Part shown: positions 31,497 to 42,149 of the stretch, piece after piece
Layout: the number at the start of each line of letters is the position of its first letter
How positions within the stretch are numbered: position 1 is the stretch's first letter
DNA from: Myotis daubentonii
Lineage: Eukaryota > Chordata > Mammalia > Chiroptera > Vespertilionidae
Assembly: GCF_963259705.1 (NCBI RefSeq)
Contig: NC_081840.1
Span: 114,238,074-114,302,073, forward strand
Direction of reading: 5' to 3'
Length of the DNA stretch: 64,000 nt
Program-made: the position numbers and the translations under genes
Notes under the pieces: generated by a model
The model's input: the letters and a program-made list of their open reading frames with translations, nothing else
Told to the model about the DNA's origin: nothing
Database searches by the model: none

Positions 31497-32575
31497 AGAG
31501 TCTCATGCACACTCAGAAGCCAGAGAGCATCCACCGCTGCCCTCCCTGCCTCTGGGCTCCACCTTCTCTGACGTCCCTGCGAGCCTCAGAATCCACACTG
31601 TCCTTGCAGATTGTATGTCTTCCACTCTACAGGTGACTTCTCCTGGCCTAACTGTGCTATCTGAGTCCGGCCACAGCACTGTCCCTGAGCTTTTCGGCAG
31701 GGGGCTCTCCTGCCACCCTCACCCTCACCCTCCCGGAATTCTAACTTCACATCAGAGGAGGGAGCAGAGGCCCAGTCCCACCGCCTGCCATGCTGAACCA
31801 GCCCCAACCCCAGGCCCAAAGCCACCAGCCCTGGGGGATTCCGGCCAGGGACAGGCTGAGTGCTCCCCAAGGTGACCTCCTGACTGGCTTCCTGACCTGC
31901 ACAGGTCAAGTTCAGGCCACTTACTGTGTGTGAAGAGTGGAGAGTGCCCGGGCACTGAAGGCCAGCTCGGACAGGCCTAGGGGGAAGGAAGCCGTGTGAG
32001 TCCAGGGAAAGTCAAAGATCCACTTGAGTGAGGCGTCGGCTTGAAGAGCACCCTGAGTCAGCTTCAGTGAGGGAGTGTGTCCTCTGAACACTGGCCCATC
32101 CAGAGTGAGGGGCTCCCGCTGGGCTGGACATGGGTCGCTTGGAGTCTGAGGAAAAGGAGTTGGAGCATCTGGCTTGGACAGAGCCCAGGAAGATGTCAGG
32201 AACCTCCCAGCGCATGTGCATGTAGGGACAGGGCCCACTTCTTCATTAATGATGCGATAATCAGAGAGAGACGCAAAGAAGGCCTTCTCATAAACCAACC
32301 CTGAGCACTCGGTGACAACCAAAGGTCATTTCACGCGTGACCAGGGAGTCCTTTAGGCTTCAGCCACCTCCTCCCTGGCCCCCTCACTGCATGCAGGGGC
32401 AAGGAGTCACCGCCTGCAGCAGGCAGCACAGCTCCTGAGCCCCCAGCAAAATACAAGGGTTGCACTAGGTGACTTAAAAAAGACTTCCAACTCAGGGGGC
32501 AGTATCTGACCCTGAACTTGCACAACCTTGAAAATGATACCTCACTCACCTCACCCTAATTCCAGCCCATGGATC
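31497..32575. other. Non-repetitive stretch, no gene seen
   Basis: No repeat family or exon is recognised. Open frames on both strands are unrelated to known proteins as far as I can tell. Confidence 0.4.
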
Positions 32576-32579
32576 TTGT

Positions 32580-32620
32580 CTTTATTTGACATTTTGATAT
32601 TTTGCTCATCATAGATTTTT
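32580..32620 (+). repeat. 41-bp direct repeat, left copy
   Basis: It begins CTTTATTTGACATTTTGATA and matches 33137-33177 in 38 of 41 positions. The pair brackets an antisense L1M relic. Confidence 0.9.
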
Positions 32621-32634
32621 ACTTTAATTTTTAA

Positions 32635-33115
32635 AAAATTAATAGACTTCACTTTTTACAGCCATTTTAGATCTCAATAAAAATTGAGTGGAAAATACAA
32701 AGCGTTCCCATATTCTGCCTTCTCCCTATTCACAGTTTCCCCTATGTTTTACATTAATCTTACACTAAAGTACTATATATGTTTCAATTGATGACCCAGT
32801 ATTAATACATTAGTGTTAACTCAAGTCCACAGTTTATTAGGATTCACTCTTGGTATTGTGCATTCTATGGGTTTTGACAAATGGATAGTAACTTGTTCAC
32901 CACTGTAGTATCAGATAGCAGTCCCACTGCCCTAGAAATCCTCTGTGCTCCACCTATTCATCCCTCCTCCCCTTCCCCCAACCCCGCCCCCGGCAACCAC
33001 TGATCTTTACTGTCTCCATAGTTTTGCTTTTTCCAGAATGTTACATAATTAGAATCATACAGAGCATAGCCTTTTCAGATTGGCTTCTTTCACTTTAGTA
33101 ATGTGCATTTAACAT
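32635..33115 (-). mobile_element. Old L1M 3' UTR relic, antisense
   Basis: GGGTTTTGACAAATGGATAG, CATAGTTTTGCTTTTTCCAG, GAATCATACAGAGCATAGCC and TCAGATTGGCTTCTTTCAC lie in the order expected for the complement of an old mammalian L1M 3' region. It is a short fragment with no coding part. Confidence 0.85.
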
Positions 33116-33136
33116 TCCTTGGTTTGAAATTCCTGC

Positions 33137-33177
33137 CTTTATTTGAAATTTTGATATTTTGTTCATCATGGATTTTT
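33137..33177 (+). repeat. 41-bp direct repeat, right copy
   Basis: Second copy of the 32580-32620 sequence (38 of 41 identical). AT-rich unique or ancient repeat sequence continues to about 33260. Confidence 0.9.
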
Positions 33178-33259
33178 TTAACATTAATTTGGATTTTAAA
33201 AATATTTCATTAGAATTGTATTTGTTTTGATTATTGAATTCCTTGGCACCCTTTAGATG

Positions 33260-34125
33260 CTGTGCCTGAGGTGAGTGTCCCACTCTTTTCACCCAAGTCC
33301 CAGCCCCGCTCTCACCTGTTTGGCTCCAGAATCAGGAGCTGGGAAAGCTAGGTGAGAGTCCCGAAGATGTGGTCCCAGCACAGGCGGGCACTGCAGACCT
33401 GCTATCCATGCAGGGAATGCTGGGAGATGCTGATCAGGGCCCTTCTTCCCCATCACCTTCCCAGGCTGTCTCCCTGACCTCTCTGTTCCAGTCCCTCCTG
33501 GGCATCCAGGCTAGGCCACAGCTTCCAAACAGCTGTTCTCATCAACTCTCCCATCTCCCGAGTTGATCTGCATCTGACCCGGACTCCGTGGCATCCTATG
33601 TGCAGCAGACTGCATTTCATCCAGGTGCATTTTGCCAGGCCTCTCCATGGGAAGGGGCGGGAGGGGCAGCTGTACTCGCTCCACTCCCCACCAGGCTTCT
33701 GTCCATGCTGAATTCCTACCACAGCTGTCTCTTCAAGAAATGGCCAGTCCTTGTAGAGGATTCAATCTTTTTCAAACCAGGAGCTTGTTCTTCAAATAAA
33801 ACAGTCACAGAGGTCTTATGTATGAAACAAATCTAAGCAGATCCGCTTTGCCTGGAGGAGGTGGATAGCCTCTTCCCCCTGAGTTACTTCCCCAGAAACA
33901 CAGCAAAGCCTAGAAATCCTGGGTCTGATAGAAAGAGCTGGGCTGTGGTGTAGGGGTGCCTGGGCTCCAGCCCAACACCCGCTGCCCACATCGTGGCACT
34001 CTCAGGCGTAGCACCGGTGCCCCTGCATCAATTCTACTTGCGTGCATCTCTTTCCCATCAGACTCAGAACTTTTTCTGATTGCCCTTCCCTCATCCTTCC
34101 ATTTATTCAACTAGCATATTGACCA
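33260..34125. other. Non-repetitive stretch, no gene seen
   Basis: 33380-33720 may hold a diverged sense L2 (for example near 33590-33710). Otherwise nothing is supported. Confidence 0.35.
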
Positions 34126-34129
34126 CCTA

Positions 34130-34645
34130 CTAATTCCACAACTGTTTATTGAGCATATGCTATGTACCTGGGATTCTGCCAGGCACTGAGGATGAAGCAA
34201 TAAATGAAAGGGACAAATCCTTGTGAAGAGAGAGCAATAAGAAAACCAACAAATGACCTAGAATAGCTAGAAGATAATGAGTGCTGTGGGGGAAATACTG
34301 TGGAGAATGGACTCAAACAAGGTCAGGGATGTCCCCTGGGAAGATGACATTGGAACCAGGAGTTGAAGGAGCTGTGAGCATAGCTAGAGAAGAGAGGTCA
34401 GGTCAAGAGGAGAGCAAGGGTCAAAGAGCATGTCTGGGTCATTTGTGGAACAGCCAGGAGGAGGTCAGGGTGGCTGGGGCCATGTTAGCCTGGAGAAAGC
34501 AAGAGAAAATGAGAGCTTGGTAACATGGCCACACTGTGTAGGACCTGGTAGTCATAGTAAGCTCCCTAGAATTTTCTGAGTAATGATTAAAAGGTTTTAA
34601 GAGGAGAAGTAACAAGCTAGGGTTTTAAAAACTGTTCTGGAAGTT
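34130..34645 (-). mobile_element. L2 LINE 3' region, antisense
   Basis: CAACTGTTTATTGAGCATAT, 'gggattctgccaggcactgaggatgaag', 'gatgacattggaaccaggagttgaagg' and 'ggtttttaagaggagaagtaac'-like segments run in L2 complement order. Confidence 0.82.
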
Positions 34646-35735
34646 TCCCATTCCCTTCCCCCCCAATCTGAGTCCCAGGACCAACTGCACAGATAGATCC
34701 ACCTGACCACTGGGAGGCCTTCTGCAAGGAAAAGAACACAGAGCTACAAATACAAGGCCTGGGAAGGCCCTGAAGTAAAAGGCCTCCAGGCTCAAGCTGC
34801 CTTAGTGCCATATTAATTTGCCTTTGATCAGGTCAGGGCTCTCCTGTGTGCTCTGGCTTCCAGTTGGCTTTGGCCAATGGTGTCAGCAGCAGGAGGTCAG
34901 AGGACAGGGGGAGAGAAAAGCCATGGTGTTCATCCACTTGGTAGAGCTGTGCCCCTCTCCCGAGGGCACAGCTCCTGTCCAGGCCCCTCCTAAAGTCCAG
35001 CTTGTGTTGAGTCCCAGTTGCCCCACAACAAGCTTGACTACCCCTTGTTGGCATCTGTGCAAACGGTGCTTCATCAACTCTCCTCAGGCCCTCTCCTGAG
35101 TGTGCCAAGACCCAATGGCACACTCACTCCAGCTTCTTGTTCACATGGGCAGATAGGGAGGGTTAGGAGGCTGCTGAGATGAGTGTCTTGTCTCCAGGTG
35201 GTGGCAATGGAGAAAGAGAAGGCTCCAGGATGACTCCAAGACTTTTGATCAGGGTGCCTTCCACTGCACCTTGTATCCACACTCCACACACAGCCTGGTA
35301 TGCCATGGAAACCCAATCCATTTGTTCACCAGAACCCACTGCTTCCTGACCATCTGACTGGAACTTTCTAAGTCTCAGGCTCTTCATGGGTAAAAATAGA
35401 GATTTTAAAAAAATACCCCCCTGAAAATATCCAAAATATCCTAGAAGCACCCAACCTGCAGTAGGTGCCCAGGGGATGTGTCTCTATAAAGTTCACCCTG
35501 TCAGTCTCCACTTTCTCTGGAACCTTCTTCTGATCAACCCAGCCATGCAGAATGAGGGATTGCTTTCAAACCTTCTGTTGTATCCACAGTAAAGATCAAG
35601 CCAGTTCTAACTTGAAGCTTCCAAGCATTGTCTGTGGTGTTGGTGCGTGGTCTCTTCAGCTCAGGTTTAGACTTGTGCAGGCCAGGGACCTTGCCATCTC
35701 CGACGTCCCCATGGAGCCTATGTACAATGACATCA
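34646..35735. other. Unassigned stretch
   Basis: A sense L2-like segment may occupy about 35530-35640 and an L2-antisense segment about 35140-35240. Evidence is too weak for separate calls. No gene is seen. Confidence 0.35.
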
Positions 35736-35737
35736 GC

Positions 35738-36000
35738 CACAGCAGCAGCATTTCCTGAGCACACCCCACATGCCAGGAACTGTCGGAAGCACATTCAGCA
35801 CATTATCTTGTTTAGTCCTGACAGCAAAACCACAGAGTGGCCCCTGCTATCATCTCCACATTACCGACCAGGAAACTGAGGCGCATGGTGGTTAAAAAGC
35901 CCACTCAGGGTCACAGCTCTCCAGCAGTGGGTCAGAGTCAAACCCGGATCCATCTCACTCCATAGCCAGCCCTCTTCATTGCTGCACTATGCTGCCTTTT
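35738..36000 (+). repeat. MIR relic, near full length
   Basis: AGCAGCATTTCCTGAGCACA, TGCCAGGAACTGTCGGAAGC, 'accaggaaactgaggcgcatgg' and 'gggtcagagtcaaacccgg' are in MIR order, ending near TGCACTATGCTGCC. Confidence 0.9.
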
Positions 36001-36685
36001 ATCCATATAAGCACTCAAGAAATAGTTACCTATTGATTAATTGGTAGCCTTTCCACATTAATGCTTCCAAGACTGTTTCTTTGTATGGCAGTCTGTGATT
36101 CCCAAATGCCAACTCTCCTGAACAACGTATCGATCATTCCCTCTAATAATTTGGCATCTGGTGATGGTGATTTACAAACTGCCAACTGCCCAGAAGGAGG
36201 ATGAAAATCGGGGCTGTTCAAATGCCTTTAAAGAGTGGGAGTTGCTCAGTGCCCCGTTGTGGCACATGTACCTTTTCCTGCTGCTGGGCATGTGGGGACA
36301 GGGCCATCCTGCCTGATTACAGGGAGTGATCCGGGCCCTGGGACCCTGAGTCTGGCTGCTGGGCTCCTTGCCTCCCTCCCTCAGCCCCAGAACCAGTGGG
36401 CTGACAGGATTGATGGTATCTCAGGATAGATGCCTGTCGAGGGGTCTCATGTTGGGGCAGTAAGCAATTACATTTTGTTTCACGTAAGAATCAACAATAA
36501 ACTTAGGCAAAAAGGAACACCAAATTTATGATGACAAATGTGCTTGAAGGAATTTGGTTGATGAGTTTTTAACTAGAAGACAGAGAAGGGAATATTTTGA
36601 AGGAAGAAATAAACACATAGGCATAGAATCCCTAGATTTGGACTATTCACTTCCTCCCATCTCTGACAGGCAAGCAATTCCTGTT
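36001..36685. other. Non-repetitive stretch, possible conserved element
   Basis: The part at 36020-36190 (CTATTGATTAATTGGTAGCC, CTCTAATAATTTGGC) is AT-rich unique sequence like a conserved non-coding element. The rest is unassigned. Confidence 0.35.
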
Positions 36686-36689
36686 TTTC

Positions 36690-36965
36690 TGAAGCTCTGG
36701 AAAAAGTTCACCTTTTCCAGGAAGCCCTCCTGATTTCTGAGCCAGAAAACATGACTTGGTCCTGTGAGCCCTCTCTCTACCCTTCTCTGAAGACACATAC
36801 CATTTCCACCTTAACTCTGAGCTCTGCTGAGCTCATCCTATTTGTTCTGCTGGATTGTAACACCTTTCAGAGATGAGGCATCCGAATTGCCTATGTGCAG
36901 TAGGCATATGCCTATGTGGTATTTTGCACACAGTACTTACTGTTCAATAAATAAAATATGTGTGC
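36690..36965 (+). mobile_element. L2 LINE 3' end
   Basis: CTTTTCCAGGAAGCCCTCCT, TGGATTGTAACACCTTTCAG and a terminal 'acttactgttcaataaataaa' match the sense L2 3' end. Confidence 0.78.
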
Positions 36966-37368
36966 TCGAGTGCATGCAGGTGCACACAGTGGGTGAACAT
37001 TGGTGCTCAGTGTCCTAAGGGCAAAGCAGCAGTAAATAGCCCATCTCAAAGGAGGAATATATTTGTCAGTGTGATTCCAGGGGCAGAAGAGGAAGCCCGC
37101 AAGCCCCCAGAGACCTCTCTCTCTGTTTAGTTCTGCATGGTTGGTTCAGAAACCTCACCTTAAAGGTGCGTCTCTCATCTCATCTGAGCCTAGCTCCCCC
37201 ATCTCTTCTCTCAGATGCCAACTGTAAACAATGTCAAATTTTGCATGAAAAGTGCTTTGTTTGTACCTAGATGTTCGGTCCAACTATAAATAGAATACCA
37301 TTTTATTCTAGAAATTGAAATTAGAGAACCAAAAGCAGTCTATTATATTAGTAACCAAAGCACAAAAT
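36966..37368. other. Non-repetitive stretch with MEF2-type motif
   Basis: Unique DNA. It includes CTATAAATAG at 37284-37293, a perfect match to the MEF2 consensus (also TATA-like), in an AT-rich neighbourhood. Confidence 0.4.
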
Positions 37369-37369
37369 C

Positions 37370-37605
37370 AAGTTGTGGGGAAAGAGCCGCTAAGAGTATG
37401 AGTGTGAGTCAAACAGCCTGGTTTCAAATTCCAGCTTTGCTCTTTCTAAGGTGAACTCGTATGAATGTCAGCAAGCCACTGGGTTACTTCCTGTATGAAA
37501 TGGGGATAATAAAACCTGTCTCTGGGGATGGCTAGGGACTTATGAGATGCTGTTCAGAAAGCTCTGAGCACAGTGCTGGCCTCATGCTAAGCGCTCAGTA
37601 ACGAA
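37370..37605 (-). repeat. MIR relic, near full length, antisense
   Basis: CAGCCTGGTTTCAAATTCCA, GCAAGCCACTGGGTTACTTC, 'gtatgaaatggggataataaaacc' and 'ctgagcacagtgctggc' form the complete MIR complement. Confidence 0.9.
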
Positions 37606-37799
37606 ATTGGATAACACTGGTGGGAAGCAGAAGGCTGGTCCCTCCAATGGCTCTTCCGGTCTCATTTTGGGCCACCCCCTTCTCTGGTCCTCAGTTGTTC
37701 TACTAAAAAAACACCTGAACATGATGCTTCCTTGTCCCTTGTCACTCCTAAATGTCTATGAGTCAAGCCTGGGAACACAAAGCACAGGGAACAAGAACA

Positions 37800-37922
37800 T
37801 TGTCCAGAGGCAGGCGGCCCAAGTGCATATCCTGGGGCCATCCCTCTGGCTCTGTGGCCTTGAGCAATTTATTTAAGTTTTCTTAGCTTTGGCTTCCTCA
37901 GACACAAAAGAAAATAATATCT
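37800..37922 (-). repeat. MIR relic, antisense
   Basis: CTCTGTGGCCTTGAGCAATT with the following 'tatttaagttttcttagctttggcttcc' is MIR complement. Confidence 0.78.
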
Positions 37923-38329
37923 ATATAACCTTTATGAATCCAGGGGCCCATGTGATCCAGTCCTATTTAACAGCCAAAAATTATTAGAAGGAATTCCATT
38001 TGTATGAGAAACTTTCAAATAATACACAATAATTGTCTTTCAAACTACACTCCCTCCCTTTTTTTTTTCACTCCTCTACCCTCTTGCCATCTCCCTAGTA
38101 GCTCTAGAATTTCTCACACAGCACAACCATGAAATTTTCTCACCAATCTCAGCTCCACAGGGTTTTTTCCTCCTCCTTTCTACCCCCACCTCCCTTCCAG
38201 TAAGAATCCATTCATTTTAGGAGAGATTTGGAGGCAGAAAACCCAGAGAAAAGGGACAGAATTCTCTCCATGAGGAGCAGATGGGGTGGGGGTGGGGGCT
38301 GAGGGCCATTAATCTTCCCACATAAACAA

Positions 38330-38460
38330 GTCAATAAGTTGTGTTCTGTCTCTCCTAAGTGGTTGTGGGACGATGAAATTGGATCATTTGCACTAAGTAG
38401 TCAGCCCAGGGTCTGACATGTAGGAAGTGCTTGAGATATGAGAGCCATTGTTATTGCTGG
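38330..38460 (-). repeat. MIR/L2 3' tail, antisense
   Basis: CAGCCCAGGGTCTGACATGT with the following 'aggaagtgcttgagatatgagagcc' resembles the shared MIR/L2 3' end. Confidence 0.55.
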
Positions 38461-39131
38461 TTTATGAACCCGCTTTTTCATGCAGACCTATCCCACTGCT
38501 GCCACCACACAGCCACCCTTCCCCTCATCACCTCCTCCAGCTGACCCCTGTCGATGAATTCCTCTCAGTTTACAGTCATAGCCCATGCCTGTGCCTGGAA
38601 CTCTGTCACTTCCTCCTCAATGAGAGCCTGGCTCCTTCACCAGTACTTTCTATCTCCTAGAAAAGGAAGTATTCCTGGCCCAGGCACACACACCCTTGAG
38701 TGTCTGAACATGCCCCTCTAGTAACTTCCAGTTGCCTCTCCCTTCCCACCATTGTTGCCACATGTCATCTGATCTCGGAGTGCAGCCTCTAACAGCACAA
38801 GGGCTAAGTCTGTTTAACAAGGTCCATGGAGCATCTGGTCCTACACAGGGAATGCTGGAGAGAGAAGTACCTGTGTGCCGGGCCTGAGTGAGGCTCAGAG
38901 AAGAATGCAAGAGGAGCTACAGAGCTTAGAGTACGGGGAAGGCAAAGCCCATGGGAAGGCATCGAGCTGGCAGTAGCCACTGAAAGGCATGATTTACTGA
39001 GCACTGAGAGCCACGCTGGAGCTCATTTAAGGCAAAAGAATGAAGTATTATACTGTGCCTCTATTTTGTCCATTTTCTCACCCAGCTCATGACTGGCGGC
39101 TTCCCTGTGCTCCCTTTTATCTCCTATCAAG
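38461..39131. other. Unassigned stretch (L2-like at left)
   Basis: 38540-38660 resembles sense L2 (GCCTGTGCCTGGAACTCTGT). The remainder shows nothing I can support. Confidence 0.4.
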
Positions 39132-39142
39132 CCTTAATCTTA

Positions 39143-39364
39143 GCCCTAGCTAGTTTTGCTCAGTGGATAGAGCCTCAGCCTGCAGAATGAAGGGTCCCCG
39201 TTTCTAGTCTGGTCAAAGCCACATGCCCGGGTTGTGTGCTCAGTCCCCAGTAGGGGGCTTGCAGGAGGCAGCCTGATCAATGATTCTCTCATCATTGATG
39301 TTTCTATCTCTCCTTCTCCCTTCCTCTCTTAAATCAATAAAAATATATTTTAAAAAAAACAACA
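39143..39364 (+). mobile_element. Ves SINE with 11-bp TSD, older copy
   Basis: GCCCTAGCTAGTTTTGCTCA, AGTGGATAGAGCCTCAGCCT and a diverged B box lead to ATGATTCTCTCATCATTGAT and an A-rich tail. Perfect duplications CCTTAATCTTA lie at 39132-39142 and 39365-39375. It differs from the neighbouring 39.8-kb copy in body and head, so it is a different subfamily. Confidence 0.95.
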
Positions 39365-39375
39365 CCTTAATCTTA

Positions 39376-39808
39376 AAAACCTTAATGTTGCCATGTGTGG
39401 AATAAATCACAAAAAGAGAGCAAGGTGTGACATTCTCTATCCCCTGTTCCCAGGGACATAACTATTCTACCCAGGATCAAAGCCTTGAGAAATCATTAAT
39501 GTGCTAATGGTGCTATCAGGCATCATCCCTCAGACAAGAGAGGTGGGCGGGAGCGGGTGGGGTTGTGTGGAAGGCCTTCTGAGACCCAGAGATCCCTCCA
39601 AGTAGGGAAGTCTATCCCTTCGCCCTGGGTAAAGCTGGATCTGTAGAAGGCCTGAACATTGATGACGATGACGAGTGATTGAAAACAATGATCAAATGGG
39701 CACACTTTTAATCCTTCCTGGCAGCAAAATAAACCCCCAAAAAGCAGTTTTCAGCTGGATCCATGGTCACTGTTGATGTTCACATGGGAAATTAGTGGCA
39801 TGTGTGAA
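39376..39808. other. Short unique stretch between two SINEs
   Basis: Nothing recognisable. A minus-strand frame is incidental. Confidence 0.4.
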
Positions 39809-39820
39809 AATAATTCTCAG

Positions 39821-40042
39821 GCCGAAACCGGTTTGGCTCAGTGGATAGAGCGTCGGCTTGCGGACTGAAAGGTCCCAGGTTCGATTCCGGTCAAGGGCAT
39901 GTACCTGGGTTGCGGGCACATCCCCAGTGGGGAGTGTGCAGGAGGCAGCTGATCGATGTTTCTCTCTCATCGATGTTTCTAACTCTCTATCCCTCTCCCT
40001 TCCTCTCTGTAAAATATCAATAAAATATATTAAAAAAATAAT
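39821..40042 (+). mobile_element. Ves SINE with 13-bp TSD, young-looking
   Basis: A close match to the Ves consensus: CCGGTTTGGCTCAGTGGATA, GGTTCGATTCCGGTCAAGGG (exact B box), GATCGATGTTTCTCTCTCAT, and an AATAAAATATATTAAA tail. Perfect 13-bp duplications AATAATTCTCAGG lie at 39809-39821 and 40043-40055. Confidence 0.97.
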
Positions 40043-40055
40043 AATAATTCTCAGG

Positions 40056-40454
40056 TTTCGGGGACCTGGCAACCCACTGTGTCACCAACGAGATGAGATC
40101 ATAAGACCCCAAATGAGGGCACAGGAACAGCACCCACAGTGAGAGCAGAGAGTCCCATCCAACTCTGAGCTGCTCGGCACCCACCATGAAGCACCATATT
40201 GAGGAAAAACAAAGAACCTGACCAAAAAGAAAGTCTGCGACTCCTGCTATTGGGCGATTCATGGAAGGAGTCCAGGGAATGTGTTCAGGAGAGGAAAATA
40301 CTGGTGGTCTTCAGTGAGAGACGAAGCTTGGGAGGGAAGGTAGATTTTGTTAAGGAGTTAACAGGAGAGTGAGGTTCAAGTATTTGCAGAGCCCTCATAT
40401 AGACTGATGGTGGAAGTCACAGGGACAGGCATTTTAATGAAGATAGACTTGTCT
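40056..40454. other. Unassigned stretch
   Basis: No repeat or gene is recognised. Part may be diverged L2 antisense (40290-40440). Confidence 0.35.
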
Positions 40455-40667
40455 TATATGCTTTTATTGATTTATAGAGAGAGGAAGACAGAGGAATAGA
40501 CAGATTGAAACATCAATGAGAGAGGAACATCATCAATCAGCTGTCTCCTGCACGCCCCCTATTGGGGATCAAGCTCCCAACCCCAGCATATGTCTGGACC
40601 AGGAATTGAACCAACAACCTCTTGGTTCCTGAGTTGACGCTCAACCACTGAGCCACACCAGCCCAGC
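40455..40667 (-). mobile_element. Ves SINE, reverse orientation
   Basis: CTTTTATTGATTTATAGAGA, the purine block, CCTGCACGCCCCCTATTGGG and a head complement CTCAACCACTGAGCCACACC. Flanks GAAGATAGACTTG and GAAGACGGATTTT are a plausible but diverged target duplication. Confidence 0.94.
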
Positions 40668-40779
40668 TGAAGACGGATTTTGACAGGAAGAATTTTCTGA
40701 CAGCCAGACCTGACCAAAGAACAGGAAGTCTTGCAGGACATACACTTGGAAAGTACAGACTAGCAGAAGTGGGGGCTCT

Positions 40780-41000
40780 ATGGATTGGATAGTTGGATGA
40801 ATGGACAGATGTATGGATGGATAAATAAATGGATGATGGATGGATGGATGGATGGATGGATGGATGGATGGACACGCAGCTGTGTGTATGTATATAGGAT
40901 ATAGGATGTATGGATAGAAAGGCAAATATGTGTAATGTATGAACAAAGGGAAGGACACACGAAGAGACATACATAACGATGTGTTGGATGATGGATGGAT
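40780..41000. repeat. (GGAT)n microsatellite with degenerate flanks
   Basis: The pure core is at about 40829-40872, with interrupted units on both sides. It creates a long spurious minus-strand frame across the region. Confidence 0.95.
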
Positions 41001-41617
41001 GCCTTCAAAGATGTCCTCCAATTCTGAGAACCTACAATTACATGATAATTTGGGCAAGAAATACCTAATCTCTAAGATTTCACACACGGGTAAAATATGG
41101 TGGATTGACATAAAGTTACCAGCTTTTAACATTGTCAAGTTAAGAACATCAGTATAACAACCACCACTTACTGAAACAGATGAAACAGACCAGAATGGAA
41201 TGAACACAGTCCCTCCAAGAAGGATCACTGATAACATCTCTGTGTATGTGTGTGTGATTCATCTTACATAATATTGTTATATTGTCCTCATTTTTCTTAC
41301 TTAATAGATGCAAGTTTGAGAATTAGTGATTTATACATTCATTATTCATGTTATTTTCAACTACATTTCCTGAGCCACAGACTCTAATGACTCTAAGAAG
41401 GTATGAATTTATACCAGGCAACAAAAATTCCATTGCTTTTGAGACAAGGCAGGTAAGGCAGTGAAGCGGGTGGAGCCTGGGACTGGATGGTGAAAACCTG
41501 AAGTAGCCACACTCACCGGTGAGGGCAGTGCATTCTTAGCTCCAATAGACTGTCACCATGCAGGAAGGAAAACCTAATGTTGATGGCCAGATTTTCTGGC
41601 TTACTGCGAAAAACTGG
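41001..41617. other. Unassigned stretch
   Basis: Unique or too diverged to assign. 41240-41400 is AT-rich. No gene signal. Confidence 0.4.
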
Positions 41618-41630
41618 GCATATGAATTTT

Positions 41631-41841
41631 TTAAAAATATGTTTTTATTGATTTGAGAGAGAGAGGAAGGGAAAGGGAGAGAGAGAAATGTTGATGTGAG
41701 TGAGATACATCGATCGGCTGCCTCCTGTACACACCCTAGGATTGAACCCACAACCGGGGCATGTTCCCTGACCAGGAATCGAACCAGCATCCTTTTGGTG
41801 CATGGGATAACACCCAACCAATTGATCCACACAGCCAGGGC
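41631..41841 (-). mobile_element. Ves SINE, reverse orientation, diverged
   Basis: TTTTTATTGATTTGAGAGAG, GAGAAATGTTGATGTGAGTG, GCTGCCTCCTGTACACACCC and GATCCACACAGCCAGGGC. The flanks show only a weak possible duplication (9 of 13). Confidence 0.93.
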
Positions 41842-42149
41842 TGGACATACACATTTTATGATGAATCTCTTGATTTAAAAATATTTGTAATTAAGTTTTA
41901 AAAATTGACCTGTGTTAGGGCCAACATCCTGAGCCAATTAAAAGCACACGCAACTGTGGGTCAGACTTGGCCCAAGGGCCATGGATTTGCAACTTCTGCT
42001 TTAGATAGTGTATTTGGAGTAGGAAGCGGTTTAAAAAAAAAAAAGGCACTAAAAAGAACAACCGAAAAGCTTCTCTGATTAATACTTGGGGGGTGGGGGA
42101 CACACACACAAAAAGCCACCGGATTCCTCCTCCTGGTGGATAATTTCTC

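Noticed and set aside
40641..41237. Longest open frame in the window (198 codons, minus strand)
   Set aside because: It runs through the GGAT microsatellite, giving an IHPS repeat, and into a Ves SINE head. Low-complexity translation, not a gene.
41885..42010. Possible further hAT-like relic with CTTGGCCCAAGGGCC
   Set aside because: Only a short patch resembles the 23.2-kb element's right end. No second terminus was found.
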